A stretch of DNA of 64,000 bases, taken from positions 1-64,000 of the forward strand of contig JAHDQE010000048.1 of assembly GCA_018433975.1 (NCBI GenBank), read 5' to 3'. How positions within the stretch are numbered: the first letter of the stretch is position 1; every line of letters begins with the position of its first letter. Made by a program: the position numbers and the translations under genes. Below are positions 45,893-53,205 of the stretch, piece by piece. This stretch comes from Ornatilinea sp. (GTDB taxonomy: Bacteria; Chloroflexota; Anaerolineae; Anaerolineales; Anaerolineaceae). The notes beneath the pieces were generated by a model. That model had not been told where the DNA came from. It did not search any database and saw only the letters and a program-made list of their open reading frames with translations.

Positions 45893-46741
45893 TTACTTTT
45901 GAGTTATTAAAGGCTGGCAATGGGGACAGAAATGAGTCCCTCTTTGTCCAACCACACATTTTTCAATCGGATGACCGCATTCAGAGCAGGGTTCACCGGT
46001 CCGTTGATAGACCTGAAAAGTATTCTGAAAATCGCCGCCGCGATAAACCCAATCAATGCTGGCACCGTTCCGGGAAATTCCCTCCTGCAGTACTTCCCGA
46101 ATGGAGCTCCATAAACGGACCGACCGGGTTGGGTCCAGGATATCCGAAGGTTGCCTGGGGTGAATTTTCGCCCGAAACAACGCCTCATCCGTATAGATAT
46201 TACCAAGACCGGCTATAAAAGTCTGGTCCAATAAAAGTGCTTTGATCTGCCGGTGGTGGGAATGAAGTCGTTGATAGAAAACTTCGGGGGTAAATGTTTC
46301 CTCCAAAGGCTCCGGACCGAGTTTCCCCAACAGGGTTTGGGGGGCGCTCACCAACCAGACCCGCCCAAATTTCCGGGGATTGTTAAACACCAGACGGTAA
46401 TCATCCAAAAAATTGAAGACTGCCCGGTCATGCGTTTCAAGCGGAAGGGACGCCCCACTATCCTCCCGGGAGGGTTCCACCCTTAAATCGCCGCTCATCC
46501 TGAGGTGGATCAACAGCGTATCCCGTTCCAACGAGATCACCAGAAATTTTCCGCGCCGTCCAACGCGCATCACGCGCTGCCCGGCGATTCGAGATTGAAA
46601 ATCGGCCAGAGAAGGTTCCTCAAGCGTACGCAGCCAGAGAATCTGGGCATGCTCAATCGTTTTCCCAACAATTGAAACACCGCCTCGCCCCCCTTCGCGC
46701 AAAGCGCGTGCCATGGTTTCAACTTCTGGCAGTTCAGGCAT
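45893..46741 (-). CDS. mutM: Formamidopyrimidine-DNA glycosylase
   Basis: Bifunctional glycosylase/AP lyase that removes 8-oxoguanine and formamidopyrimidines. It begins with the catalytic MPELPEVE (Pro2 Schiff base, Glu3). LIHLRMSGDLR, the H2TH segment FIAGLGNIYTDEALF, and a C-terminal zinc finger (CSECGHPIEKCVVGQRGTHF then CPHC) follow. The 282 residues match the family. It starts 2 bp after the prs stop. Confidence 0.96.
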   Translation of the reverse strand: MPELPEVETMARALREGGRGGVSIVGKTIEHAQILWLRTLEEPSLADFQSRIAGQRVMRVGRRGKFLVISLERDTLLIHLRMSGDLRVEPSREDSGASLPLETHDRAVFNFLDDYRLVFNNPRKFGRVWLVSAPQTLLGKLGPEPLEETFTPEVFYQRLHSHHRQIKALLLDQTFIAGLGNIYTDEALFRAKIHPRQPSDILDPTRSVRLWSSIREVLQEGISRNGASIDWVYRGGDFQNTFQVYQRTGEPCSECGHPIEKCVVGQRGTHFCPHCQPLITQK

Positions 46742-46743
46742 TG

Positions 46744-47736
46744 TTATTCGTTGAACATTTCACCAACGCTCCGCCCTTCATGAGCTCGTAGCATCACCTC
46801 ACCCAACAAAGAAGAAACGGATAAAATTTTCAGGCGGTCCCCAAACGGGAGCCGATTTTCTTTCGAGATTGGCAGTGTATCGGTGGTAATGAATTGTTTG
46901 ATTGGCAGCGCAGCAAGCCGCTCGGAAGCATTCAGAGAAAGGATCGGGTGCACAAAAGACATATAAATGTCGCGTGCGCCCTTGCTTTTAAGCAGATTCA
47001 CGGCCTGCACCATCGAACCGCCTGTATCAATTTCATCATCCACAATGATGACATCATGATCCTTAATATCCCCGATCAAGGTCCAGGCCTGGGCTTTGGA
47101 ATCGTTTCTCAAACGTCGTTTTTCAATAAAAGCCATCGGGGTATTTAGCTTTTGGGCAAAATTCCGGCCCTTCTTTGCAAACCCAAGGTCTGCTGTGACC
47201 ACAACCGGTTCGTGCATCATCGGCTGGATCGTCAGCATATAATCGATCAAAATGTGAAACGAAGTTAAAACATCGCCCGGAACTGTAAAGAAACCTTGAA
47301 TCTGGCCCGCGTGAAGGTCAATGGTGATATACCGGTCGGCACCAGCCACCTCGATCATGTCGGCAATCAGGCGCGCAGTAATGGGCACTCTGGGCTGGTC
47401 TTTTTTATCCGAACGCGCGTACCACATATAGGGGATCACCGCGGTAATTCTTGCTGCGGAATCCAGCCGCAGGGTTTGCAGCATGATCAACAGCTCCATC
47501 AGATTGCGGTGAATAGGCGGCGTGGCTGTTTGGACAACAAAGCAATCCTGTCCGCGCACACTGGAATGAAGTTTTACGAAAATATTATGGTTTGGGAAGG
47601 TGATAATCTCTCGTTCACACAGTGGAACCTGTAAATAGTTGGCGATTTTTCCGGCCAACTCGGGACAAGATGAGCCTGTATAAAGTTTGATATCTCCATA
47701 AAGCATTCGCTCATGTCTTTGAAATGAAATTGGCAT
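46744..47736 (-). CDS. prs: Ribose-phosphate pyrophosphokinase (PRPP synthase)
   Basis: Makes PRPP from ribose 5-phosphate and ATP. The 330-residue protein has LKLYTGSSCPELA-like opening residues (IKLYTGSSCPELAGKIA), the catalytic segment PYMWYARSDKK (family: PYYGYARQDRK), YITIDLHAGQIQGFF and the PRPP loop VIIVDDEIDTGGSM. The start is set at the ATG at 47736 with GGAG 7 nt upstream, which overlaps the end of the GNAT gene by 26 nt. It is followed by mutM. Confidence 0.95.
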   Translation of the reverse strand: MPISFQRHERMLYGDIKLYTGSSCPELAGKIANYLQVPLCEREIITFPNHNIFVKLHSSVRGQDCFVVQTATPPIHRNLMELLIMLQTLRLDSAARITAVIPYMWYARSDKKDQPRVPITARLIADMIEVAGADRYITIDLHAGQIQGFFTVPGDVLTSFHILIDYMLTIQPMMHEPVVVTADLGFAKKGRNFAQKLNTPMAFIEKRRLRNDSKAQAWTLIGDIKDHDVIIVDDEIDTGGSMVQAVNLLKSKGARDIYMSFVHPILSLNASERLAALPIKQFITTDTLPISKENRLPFGDRLKILSVSSLLGEVMLRAHEGRSVGEMFNE

Positions 47737-48292
47737 CCTGACACTCCATATTCTCTCCACGATTCTGCCACTCGGACCGCAAGGCGCTCATGATCAAAAC
47801 ATCAATATACTTTCCATTTTGAAATTTAGCCTGTCTGAGACGTCCTTCATGAACAAAACCGGCCTGTTCATACGCTCGAATCGCACGTGGATTGGTTTCA
47901 TACACTCTTAAATAAATTCGGTTGAAATTTTGATTGAAAAAGCCATGGCGCAACATTGTGCGCATGGCTTTTTGACCGTATTTTTGATTCCAGAATTTCT
48001 TTTCACCAATAAAGATTCCGACCTCCGCAGATCGGTCCCTCCAGTTGATGTTCATAAATGAGATATTGCCAATAGGGGACCAACCTTCCGCTGTGTCGAT
48101 TTCAATCACCAGAGGGTGTTCCTCCATTGGCTTCTTCAGAAGATCCTGATACCACAATTCTTCTTGAGCTAACGATAATGGAAGCATGATTTCGAGATGC
48201 TGGTGAACTTCAGGGTCGTTCAGCCAACCCACAAAACGTGCCAAATCTTCCTTCTCTATCGCTCGCAAACGAATGTTGCTATCCTGGATCAT
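47711..48292 (-). CDS. GNAT family acetyltransferase (RimJ/RimL-like)
   Basis: A 193-residue acetyltransferase opening IRLRAIEKEDLARFVGWLNDPEV, with the acetyl-CoA-binding region IGEKKFWNQKYGQKAMRTML and the C-terminal pattern IYLRVYETNPRAIRAYEQAGF. Members acetylate ribosomal protein N-termini, spermidine or amino sugars; this substrate is unknown. It lies between AspRS and prs on the same strand with short or overlapping junctions. Confidence 0.9.
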   Translation of the reverse strand: MIQDSNIRLRAIEKEDLARFVGWLNDPEVHQHLEIMLPLSLAQEELWYQDLLKKPMEEHPLVIEIDTAEGWSPIGNISFMNINWRDRSAEVGIFIGEKKFWNQKYGQKAMRTMLRHGFFNQNFNRIYLRVYETNPRAIRAYEQAGFVHEGRLRQAKFQNGKYIDVLIMSALRSEWQNRGENMECQDANFISKT

Positions 48293-48313
48293 CCAAAAAA
48301 CTCCTACTTTACA

Positions 48314-49633
48314 TCAGGGGTTCAAGCGGTTGGGTCCCCGGAAGAGGAATACCGCTTCCCTCACATTGCTGAGGTTTAACATCACCATCAACAACCTGGA
48401 TAGCCCCAATCCAAAACCGCCGTGAGGTGGACAGCCATACCGCATAAAGTCCAGATAAAACTGAATAGGCTCTAAACTCAAACCTGCTTCCAAAGCCTGT
48501 TTCTTCATGACATCATATCGGTGTTCCCGCTGAGCGCCGGTGGTGATCTCCAGGCCCTTCGCGATCAAATCAAAGCTGCGGGTCAGTTTGGGATTATCCT
48601 CATAGCGCATGTGGTAGAAAGGCCTCACGCTGATCGGCCAGTCTGTCAGGAACAGGAAATCATGGTTGTATTTCTCTTTGACATAGTCCGCCAGAGCACG
48701 TTCTCCGCCGGGGTCAATATCGCCCTTCTTTTCAGGAGGAAGTTCATAGCCGACCTGTTTCAATATTTCCACTGCTTCGGCCATGGGGATCCGTGGGAAT
48801 GGAACTTCCGGGACCTCAAACTCAAATCCAAAAACTTCCTGAATTTCCTCACCGTGTTTCTCGGCAACTTTTTGGTAAGTATATTGCAGCCAGCGTTCCT
48901 GGAATGCCATCACGTCTTCATGAGAATCAACCCAGGACATTTCAAGATCCACGCCGGTGAACTCGGTCATGTGCCGGGAAGTAAAGGATGGATCCGCACG
49001 GAAAACCGGGCCAATCTCAAAGACCCGTTCAAAACCGGACGCCATCGCCATCTGTTTGTAGAATTGGGGCGATTGGGCCAGATAAGCTTTCCGGTCAAAA
49101 TATTCCAGTGTGAAGAGTTCGGCGCCGCTTTCGCTGGGTGCTCCCACGATTTTCGGGGTATGAATCTCCATAAAATCATGCTGAAGCCAATATTCCCGCA
49201 TCGCCATCTCGGCTGTAGTTTGGACTTTGAAGATCAACAAGTTCTCTCTGCGGCGCAAATCCATAAAACGCCAATCCTGCCGCCAGTCCAGCGTGGGCAG
49301 GACATTTGAAAATGGTTCAAAAGGCAAAGGAATTTCTGCATTGCTCTCAACTTCAATGCTTTCCAGTTGGAGTTCAACCCCGCCCAATTTCACGATAGAG
49401 TTACCCACCACCATACCGGTGATGGTTAAAGCGCTCTCTGTCCCAAGGCCGGAAATTAATTCAGCGGTTTCAGGGTTGGATGCTTTTTCCAGCACGACCT
49501 GGACCAATCCGGTCCGGTCTCGCATGATCAAAAACTGCATTCGTTTCTGGTCGCGCAGTTTCTGCAGCCACCCCTGAATTTTTACTTTTTGCCCGATTGA
49601 CTCGGATAATTTCCCAATTGGCGTTCTTTCCAT
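48314..49633 (-). CDS. aspS: Archaeal-type (probably non-discriminating) aspartyl-tRNA synthetase
   Basis: Class IIb synthetase of 439 residues: an N-terminal OB anticodon-binding fold (KIQGWLQKLRDQKRMQFLIMRD), then the catalytic core with FMEIHTPKI, AQSPQFYKQ, the motif 2 region FRADPSFTSRHMTEFTG and motif 3 GFGLGLSRLLM. It lacks the GAD insertion of bacterial AspRS and is archaeal-sized. Such enzymes often charge both tRNA-Asp and tRNA-Asn, the latter completed by GatCAB. An AsnRS of the same class is the main alternative. The ATG at 49633 has GAGGAG 10 nt upstream. Confidence 0.88.
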   Translation of the reverse strand: MERTPIGKLSESIGQKVKIQGWLQKLRDQKRMQFLIMRDRTGLVQVVLEKASNPETAELISGLGTESALTITGMVVGNSIVKLGGVELQLESIEVESNAEIPLPFEPFSNVLPTLDWRQDWRFMDLRRRENLLIFKVQTTAEMAMREYWLQHDFMEIHTPKIVGAPSESGAELFTLEYFDRKAYLAQSPQFYKQMAMASGFERVFEIGPVFRADPSFTSRHMTEFTGVDLEMSWVDSHEDVMAFQERWLQYTYQKVAEKHGEEIQEVFGFEFEVPEVPFPRIPMAEAVEILKQVGYELPPEKKGDIDPGGERALADYVKEKYNHDFLFLTDWPISVRPFYHMRYEDNPKLTRSFDLIAKGLEITTGAQREHRYDVMKKQALEAGLSLEPIQFYLDFMRYGCPPHGGFGLGLSRLLMVMLNLSNVREAVFLFRGPNRLNP

Positions 49634-49733
49634 ACTTGATTCTCTCCTCAAAAAAACAACTCCGATAATTTCTTTTGCGGGGTTAATTCTAATCCATTTT
49701 CTTCATTGGATTCGACCAATATTTCTCTTTTTC

Positions 49734-50756
49734 TCATGAAATCCATTCGGATTTCATTAAATACTCCAAAGCCCGATAGGGAGAGAGTTCCCGCCTCTCC
49801 AATCTCTCCAGAGTCGCTTGGTAAATAGCCTCTGGGGTGCGCGACTGCCAGCGGCGTAATAAAGTGGCTTGAAGCAATTCATCCAGCTCCCTGCGTAAGC
49901 GCGCTTTTCCCCGGCGTTCCCATTCCTGTGTTCTTTCTAGATAGGCTTTATGTTCCTGCAAAGAGCAGAATAAATCTTCAATGCCCGTTTTGTGGATGGC
50001 AGCGGTCTGGTGAATCGGCGGAGTCCACAGTTCCGGGTCTGCATCCGCTTCGGGGCAGTCCGTTTTTTGCGAAGACAATAAATGTTTGCCGCTGGACCGT
50101 CCATCAGAAAAGCCCAGATTCAACATGGATTGCAGTGCCCGCACCGTATTTTCCACCCCGGGATGGTCTGCCTTGTTGACGACCAGGATATCTGCAATTT
50201 CCAGAATGCCCGCTTTAATTGCCTGGATATCATCCCCCAGGCCGGGGGCTTCCACAACCAGTGTCGTGTGCGCCAGTCGGGCAATTTCTACTTCCGATTG
50301 ACCGGCGCCCACAGTCTCAATAAAGATCACCTCAAACCCGGCAGCGTCCAGAAGCTGGGCCACGGCCGATGTCTGGTACGCCAGTCCGCCCAGCGCGCCC
50401 CGGGTTGCCATCGACCGGATGAAGACTCCCGGGTCCCCTGTCAGGTCGCGCATCCGGACCCGGTCCCCCAGAATCGCTCCGCCGGTAAAAGGACTGGTCG
50501 GGTCCACCGCAACAATTCCCACGCGAAGTGCAGGAGAGCCGTCCACAGGATGGCGGTACAGCCCCGCCAATTGATTAACCAGAGAAGATTTTCCGGTCCC
50601 CGGTGCGCCCGTCACGCCGATTAAATGTGCCTTGCCGGTATAAGGGAACAGTTGATCCAGGGCGTCTCGTCCCTCCGGGGTATCGTTTTCAACGCCGGTG
50701 ATCAACCGTGACAATGCAAGGCGATTCCCCTTCAGAACGCCCTCTACAAGCTGCAT
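49734..50756 (-). CDS. meaB: Methylmalonyl-CoA mutase-associated GTPase MeaB
   Basis: A 340-residue G3E-family GTPase that protects and reloads B12-dependent acyl-CoA mutases. P-loop GAPGTGKSSLVNQL, Walker B-like IIFIET-type segment VIFIETVGAGQSEVEIA, and the base-recognition motif VNKAD are visible. It begins 13 bp after the small mutase subunit gene. The C-terminal dimerisation arm is present (KARLRRELDELL). Confidence 0.95.
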   Translation of the reverse strand: MQLVEGVLKGNRLALSRLITGVENDTPEGRDALDQLFPYTGKAHLIGVTGAPGTGKSSLVNQLAGLYRHPVDGSPALRVGIVAVDPTSPFTGGAILGDRVRMRDLTGDPGVFIRSMATRGALGGLAYQTSAVAQLLDAAGFEVIFIETVGAGQSEVEIARLAHTTLVVEAPGLGDDIQAIKAGILEIADILVVNKADHPGVENTVRALQSMLNLGFSDGRSSGKHLLSSQKTDCPEADADPELWTPPIHQTAAIHKTGIEDLFCSLQEHKAYLERTQEWERRGKARLRRELDELLQATLLRRWQSRTPEAIYQATLERLERRELSPYRALEYLMKSEWIS

Positions 50757-50769
50757 AGAACAAAACCCT

Positions 50770-51180
50770 CTATTTAACCGCCTCTTGATTCACAAAACGC
50801 CGGATGTCTTCAATCACTTGTGTAGTGGATGTCCCCGGGCCGTAAACCGCGGAGACGCCCATTTCCAGCAGCAGGGCTGCATCCTTTTCAGGAATGATTC
50901 CCCCCACAAAAACACTGACATCCTCCTGCCCATTCGCTCGAAGCAGTTCCAGGACGCGCGGAACAAGCGCCATGTGGGCCCCGGAAAGGATCGAAATTCC
51001 CACAGCATCCACATCTTCTTGCAATGCACTTTCAGCAATCATTTCAGGAGTCTGACGCAGCCCCGTGTAAATCACTTCCATGCCCGCATCGCGTAGCGCC
51101 CGCGCAATTACTTTTGCACCCCGGTCATGGCCGTCCAGGCCGGGCTTGGCAACCAGCACTCGAATCTTACGTTCTGCCAT
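50770..51180 (-). CDS. Methylmalonyl-CoA mutase B12-binding subunit
   Basis: A 136-residue stand-alone B12-binding domain. The cobalamin-binding DxHxxG motif appears as [11 protein letters not shown], and [12 protein letters not shown] and [17 protein letters not shown] complete the Rossmann-like fold. It would pair with a separate catalytic alpha subunit, which is not in this window. The ATG at 51180 has GGAG 6 nt upstream. It forms an operon with meaB. Its promoter region abuts a repeat copy. Confidence 0.95.
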   Translation of the reverse strand: MAERKIRVLVAKPGLDGHDRGAKVIARALRDAGMEVIYTGLRQTPEMIAESALQEDVDAVGISILSGAHMALVPRVLELLRANGQEDVSVFVGGIIPEKDAALLLEMGVSAVYGPGTSTTQVIEDIRRFVNQEAVK

Positions 51181-51270
51181 CTTTTTCTCCAGGCATCTTG
51201 ATGATCTGAATACAATTACATTATACCCTGCTATCGGGGAGCGTTCACGCAGAAGTTCCTGTCGGCAATC

Positions 51271-51386
51271 CCCCACACCTGTGTCATCGCGAGCCGCCGG
51301 GTGCTTCTCCGGCGGCGTGGCGATCTCCCTTTCGGCATCACAACACCCAACATCAGAAGGATCACATCCAAAAAACTTTGCGCCCT
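51271..51386. repeat. Repeat unit copy A, left of the IS110 element
   Basis: About 116 bp matching the right part of the tandem units found at 52610-53078, including GTGTCATCGCGAGCCGCC, a CCGCCGG/CCGGCGG dyad, GGCGTGGCGATCTCCC and the end ACTTTGCGCC-CT. Its continuation (TGGCGG...) is found only on the far side of the insertion element. Confidence 0.85.
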
Positions 51387-51400
51387 AGTATGATCAGAGG

Positions 51401-51601
51401 AACACGGTATCCCGATTGCGTATTAGTGAAAACACCGTCGCAAAGCGTGGGAACCGTGTTTCTGTCATAATAGTAAGGACACAGTAAGCCCGTAGCGCTG
51501 TGGTTCTCGAAACCGACGTAAAGCGACAGGCCCTGTGTCCTCACCGAATCAATGCCCGAACAGTTGTGTGGACCACGAGTCCGTATTCTGCTAGAACGGG
51601 C
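51401..51601 (+). ncRNA. Putative bridge RNA of the IS110 element
   Basis: Three successive stem-loops. SL1: AACACGGT (51401-51408) / ACCGTGTT (51453-51460). SL2: GGACACAG (51477-51484) / CTGTGTCC (51533-51540). SL3: GCCCG (51554-51558) / CGGGC (51597-51601). SL3 behaves as a donor loop: ACAGTTG (51560-51566) equals the right end of the element (52601-52607), and TGCTAG (51589-51594) can pair with CTAGTA at the left end. SL2 behaves as a target loop: TAGCGCT (51493-51499) matches left target TTGCGCC with one mismatch and one wobble. CGTAAAG (51517-51523) pairs with right target CTTGGCG with one mismatch and one wobble. Confidence 0.72.
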
Positions 51602-51629
51602 TTCTCTATTGTACCCAGGAGCAGAGAAA

Positions 51630-52592
51630 ATGAATCCCCTGTATGACCCTGAGCTGTATGTTGGAATCGACGTCAACAAAACCCAGTTGGATATTGCCAT
51701 CGGAATGGAAGGTGAATTTTGGCAGGCAACCAATACGAGCCATGGAATCCTCGCCACTGTAAAACGGCTGGTGGTTTACCAACCTCGTCTGGTTGTGGTT
51801 GAATCAACTGGTGGTTTAGAAAAGCCCCTAGTTAAGGCTTTACAAGTTGCACAAGTGCCAGTCGCCGTGATCCACCCTGGACGGGTCCGTAAATTCGCGG
51901 GCGGGATTGTTTTTTTTGCCAAAACCGATAAGCTGGATGCTCGATTGCTGGCCTGGTTTGGGTTTGCAGCCCGTCCCCACCCAAAACCACAACCAAATCC
52001 AGCTTGTGAAGGCCTTTCTGAGCTGGTCCGCCGCCGAAATCAAATTATTGACATGCTCACCGCAGAACGGAACCGCCGTTCAACCTGCCCTGCCAGCCAA
52101 CTACAATCCTTGAATGATCATATTGCTTGGCTTACAGCAGAACGCGATCATTTGACCTCTGAGATTGAAGTCACACTTTCTTCTCAGCCTGAGTTTCATG
52201 AGAAGAATGTGGTTTTACAAAGTGTCAAAGGTGTCGGCACCATACTGAGTGCAACCTTGCAATCTGAGCTTCCCGAATTGGGAGATTATTCCCATAAGCA
52301 AATTGCCGCGCTGGTGGGTGTTGCTCCATTCAACAAAGACAGCGGTCGCTCTAGTGGTAAACGCCAGATCAAAGGCGGCCGATCTGGTGTGCGTTGCACA
52401 CTCTATTTAGCTACCTTGTCTGCTATCCGTTACAATCCGGTTATCCGCTCTCATTATCAGCAACTCATTGGTCGCGGTAAGTTGCCTAAAGTTGCCATCG
52501 TAGCTTGTATGCATAAGCTGCTTATTATTCTTAATGCTATGGTTCGGGATATGTGCCTTTGGCAAGCACCTGAGTTGTCTGGTACTACTTGA
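51630..52592 (+). CDS. IS110 family transposase
   Basis: A 320-residue DEDD recombinase. The RuvC-like N-terminal domain has Asp in YVGIDVNKTQLDIAI, Glu in LVVVESTGGLEKPL, and Asp-Asp in AKTDKLDARLLAWF. The Tnp20 domain has VKGVGTILSATL and ALVGVAPFNKDSG, with the catalytic Ser region GRSSGKRQIKGG. It is full length, with no frameshift. The ATG at 51630 has AGGA 9 nt upstream. Its stop (52590-52592) overlaps the outward TTGACA that would drive the bridge RNA in a circular form. Confidence 0.95.
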   Translation: MNPLYDPELYVGIDVNKTQLDIAIGMEGEFWQATNTSHGILATVKRLVVYQPRLVVVESTGGLEKPLVKALQVAQVPVAVIHPGRVRKFAGGIVFFAKTDKLDARLLAWFGFAARPHPKPQPNPACEGLSELVRRRNQIIDMLTAERNRRSTCPASQLQSLNDHIAWLTAERDHLTSEIEVTLSSQPEFHEKNVVLQSVKGVGTILSATLQSELPELGDYSHKQIAALVGVAPFNKDSGRSSGKRQIKGGRSGVRCTLYLATLSAIRYNPVIRSHYQQLIGRGKLPKVAIVACMHKLLIILNAMVRDMCLWQAPELSGTT

Positions 52593-52594
52593 CA
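52589..52594 (+). promoter_or_regulatory. Outward -35 half of an IS circle-junction promoter
   Basis: TTGACA at the right end points outwards. When right and left ends are joined with one CT core, it stands exactly 17 bp from TATGAT (51389-51394) at the left end, giving a complete promoter. Transcription would start near 51401, the base of SL1. Confidence 0.75.
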
Positions 52595-52609
52595 TTTAAC
52601 ACAGTTGCT

Positions 52610-53078
52610 TGGCGGCTTTGCGTGAGAATAAAACTTTTGATTCTCCTCCCTCTCGCCCCACGCCCGTGTCATCGCGAGCCGCCGGACGCCTTTCCAGCGG
52701 CGTGGCGATCTCCCTTTTGGCGCTTCAACACCCAGCACCGGAAGGATCACATCCAAAAAACTTTGCGCCCTTGGCGGCTTTGCGTGAGAATAAAACTTTT
52801 AATTTTCCTCCCTCTCGCCCCACGCCCGTGTCATCGCGAACCGCCAGACGCCTCTTCGGCGGCGTGGTGATCTCCCTTTCGGCTTCACAACACCCAACAC
52901 CGGAAGGACCACATCCAAAAACTTTGCGCCCCTGGCGGCTTTGTGTGAGAATAAAACTTTTGGTCTTCCTCCCCCTCTCCCGTGTCATCGAGAGCTGCCG
53001 GACGGCTCTCCGGCGGCGTGGCGATCTCCCTTTCGGCATCACAACACTCAACACCAGATCACAGTACATCCAATAAAA
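52610..53078. repeat. Three tandem ~160-bp repeat units
   Basis: Unit 1 is 52610-52771 (162 bp), unit 2 is 52772-52932 (161 bp), and unit 3 is 52933 to about 53078 (diverged at the end). Each runs from TGGCGGCTTTGCGTGAG through AATAAAACTTTT, a CT-rich stretch, GTGTCATCGCGAGCCGCC, a GC-rich hairpin, GGCGTGGCGATCTCCC and ACAACACCC to ACTTTGCGCC. Copies differ by scattered substitutions. There is no coding potential worth noting. The GTCATCGCGAG...GTGGCGATCTC core resembles dispersed REP-like repeats of many bacteria. The stretch 53079-53205 is the upstream region of chlI. Confidence 0.9.
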
Positions 53079-53205
53079 CCATTAACCTCCTTAAAATCTG
53101 CTGCTACATTTTGCGTACAAAAGTTATCCACATTGAAGCCATTATGGTAAACTAACTTTGCGAACAAACTTTTATTTTCTAAAGAAAGAGCACAGAAAAC
53201 TTCAC

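Larger units (their letters stand above)
51387..52609 (+). mobile_element. IS110-family insertion sequence
   Basis: About 1.22 kb with one transposase gene and a 243-nt non-coding left end. The core dinucleotide CT is present on both sides (51385-51386 and 52608-52609), and no terminal inverted repeats or longer target duplication are seen, as expected for IS110. The flanks join into TTGCGCC-CT-TGGCGG, the sequence present uninterrupted at 52763-52777, so the insertion point is certain. Long non-coding DNA upstream and almost none downstream of the gene places it in the IS110 rather than the IS1111 group. The gene is intact, so the element may be active. Confidence 0.92.

Noticed and set aside
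51401..51460. SL1 as a rho-independent terminator
   Set aside because: The stem is not followed by a T tract; it continues into further stem-loops of the element's left end.
52725..53069. 114-codon minus-strand frame across the tandem repeats
   Set aside because: Arises because the repeat length is nearly a multiple of three; the sequence is repetitive and has no start signals.
52610..53078. CRISPR array
   Set aside because: Units are about 160 bp, directly abutting, similar over their full length, with no unique spacers and no cas genes nearby.
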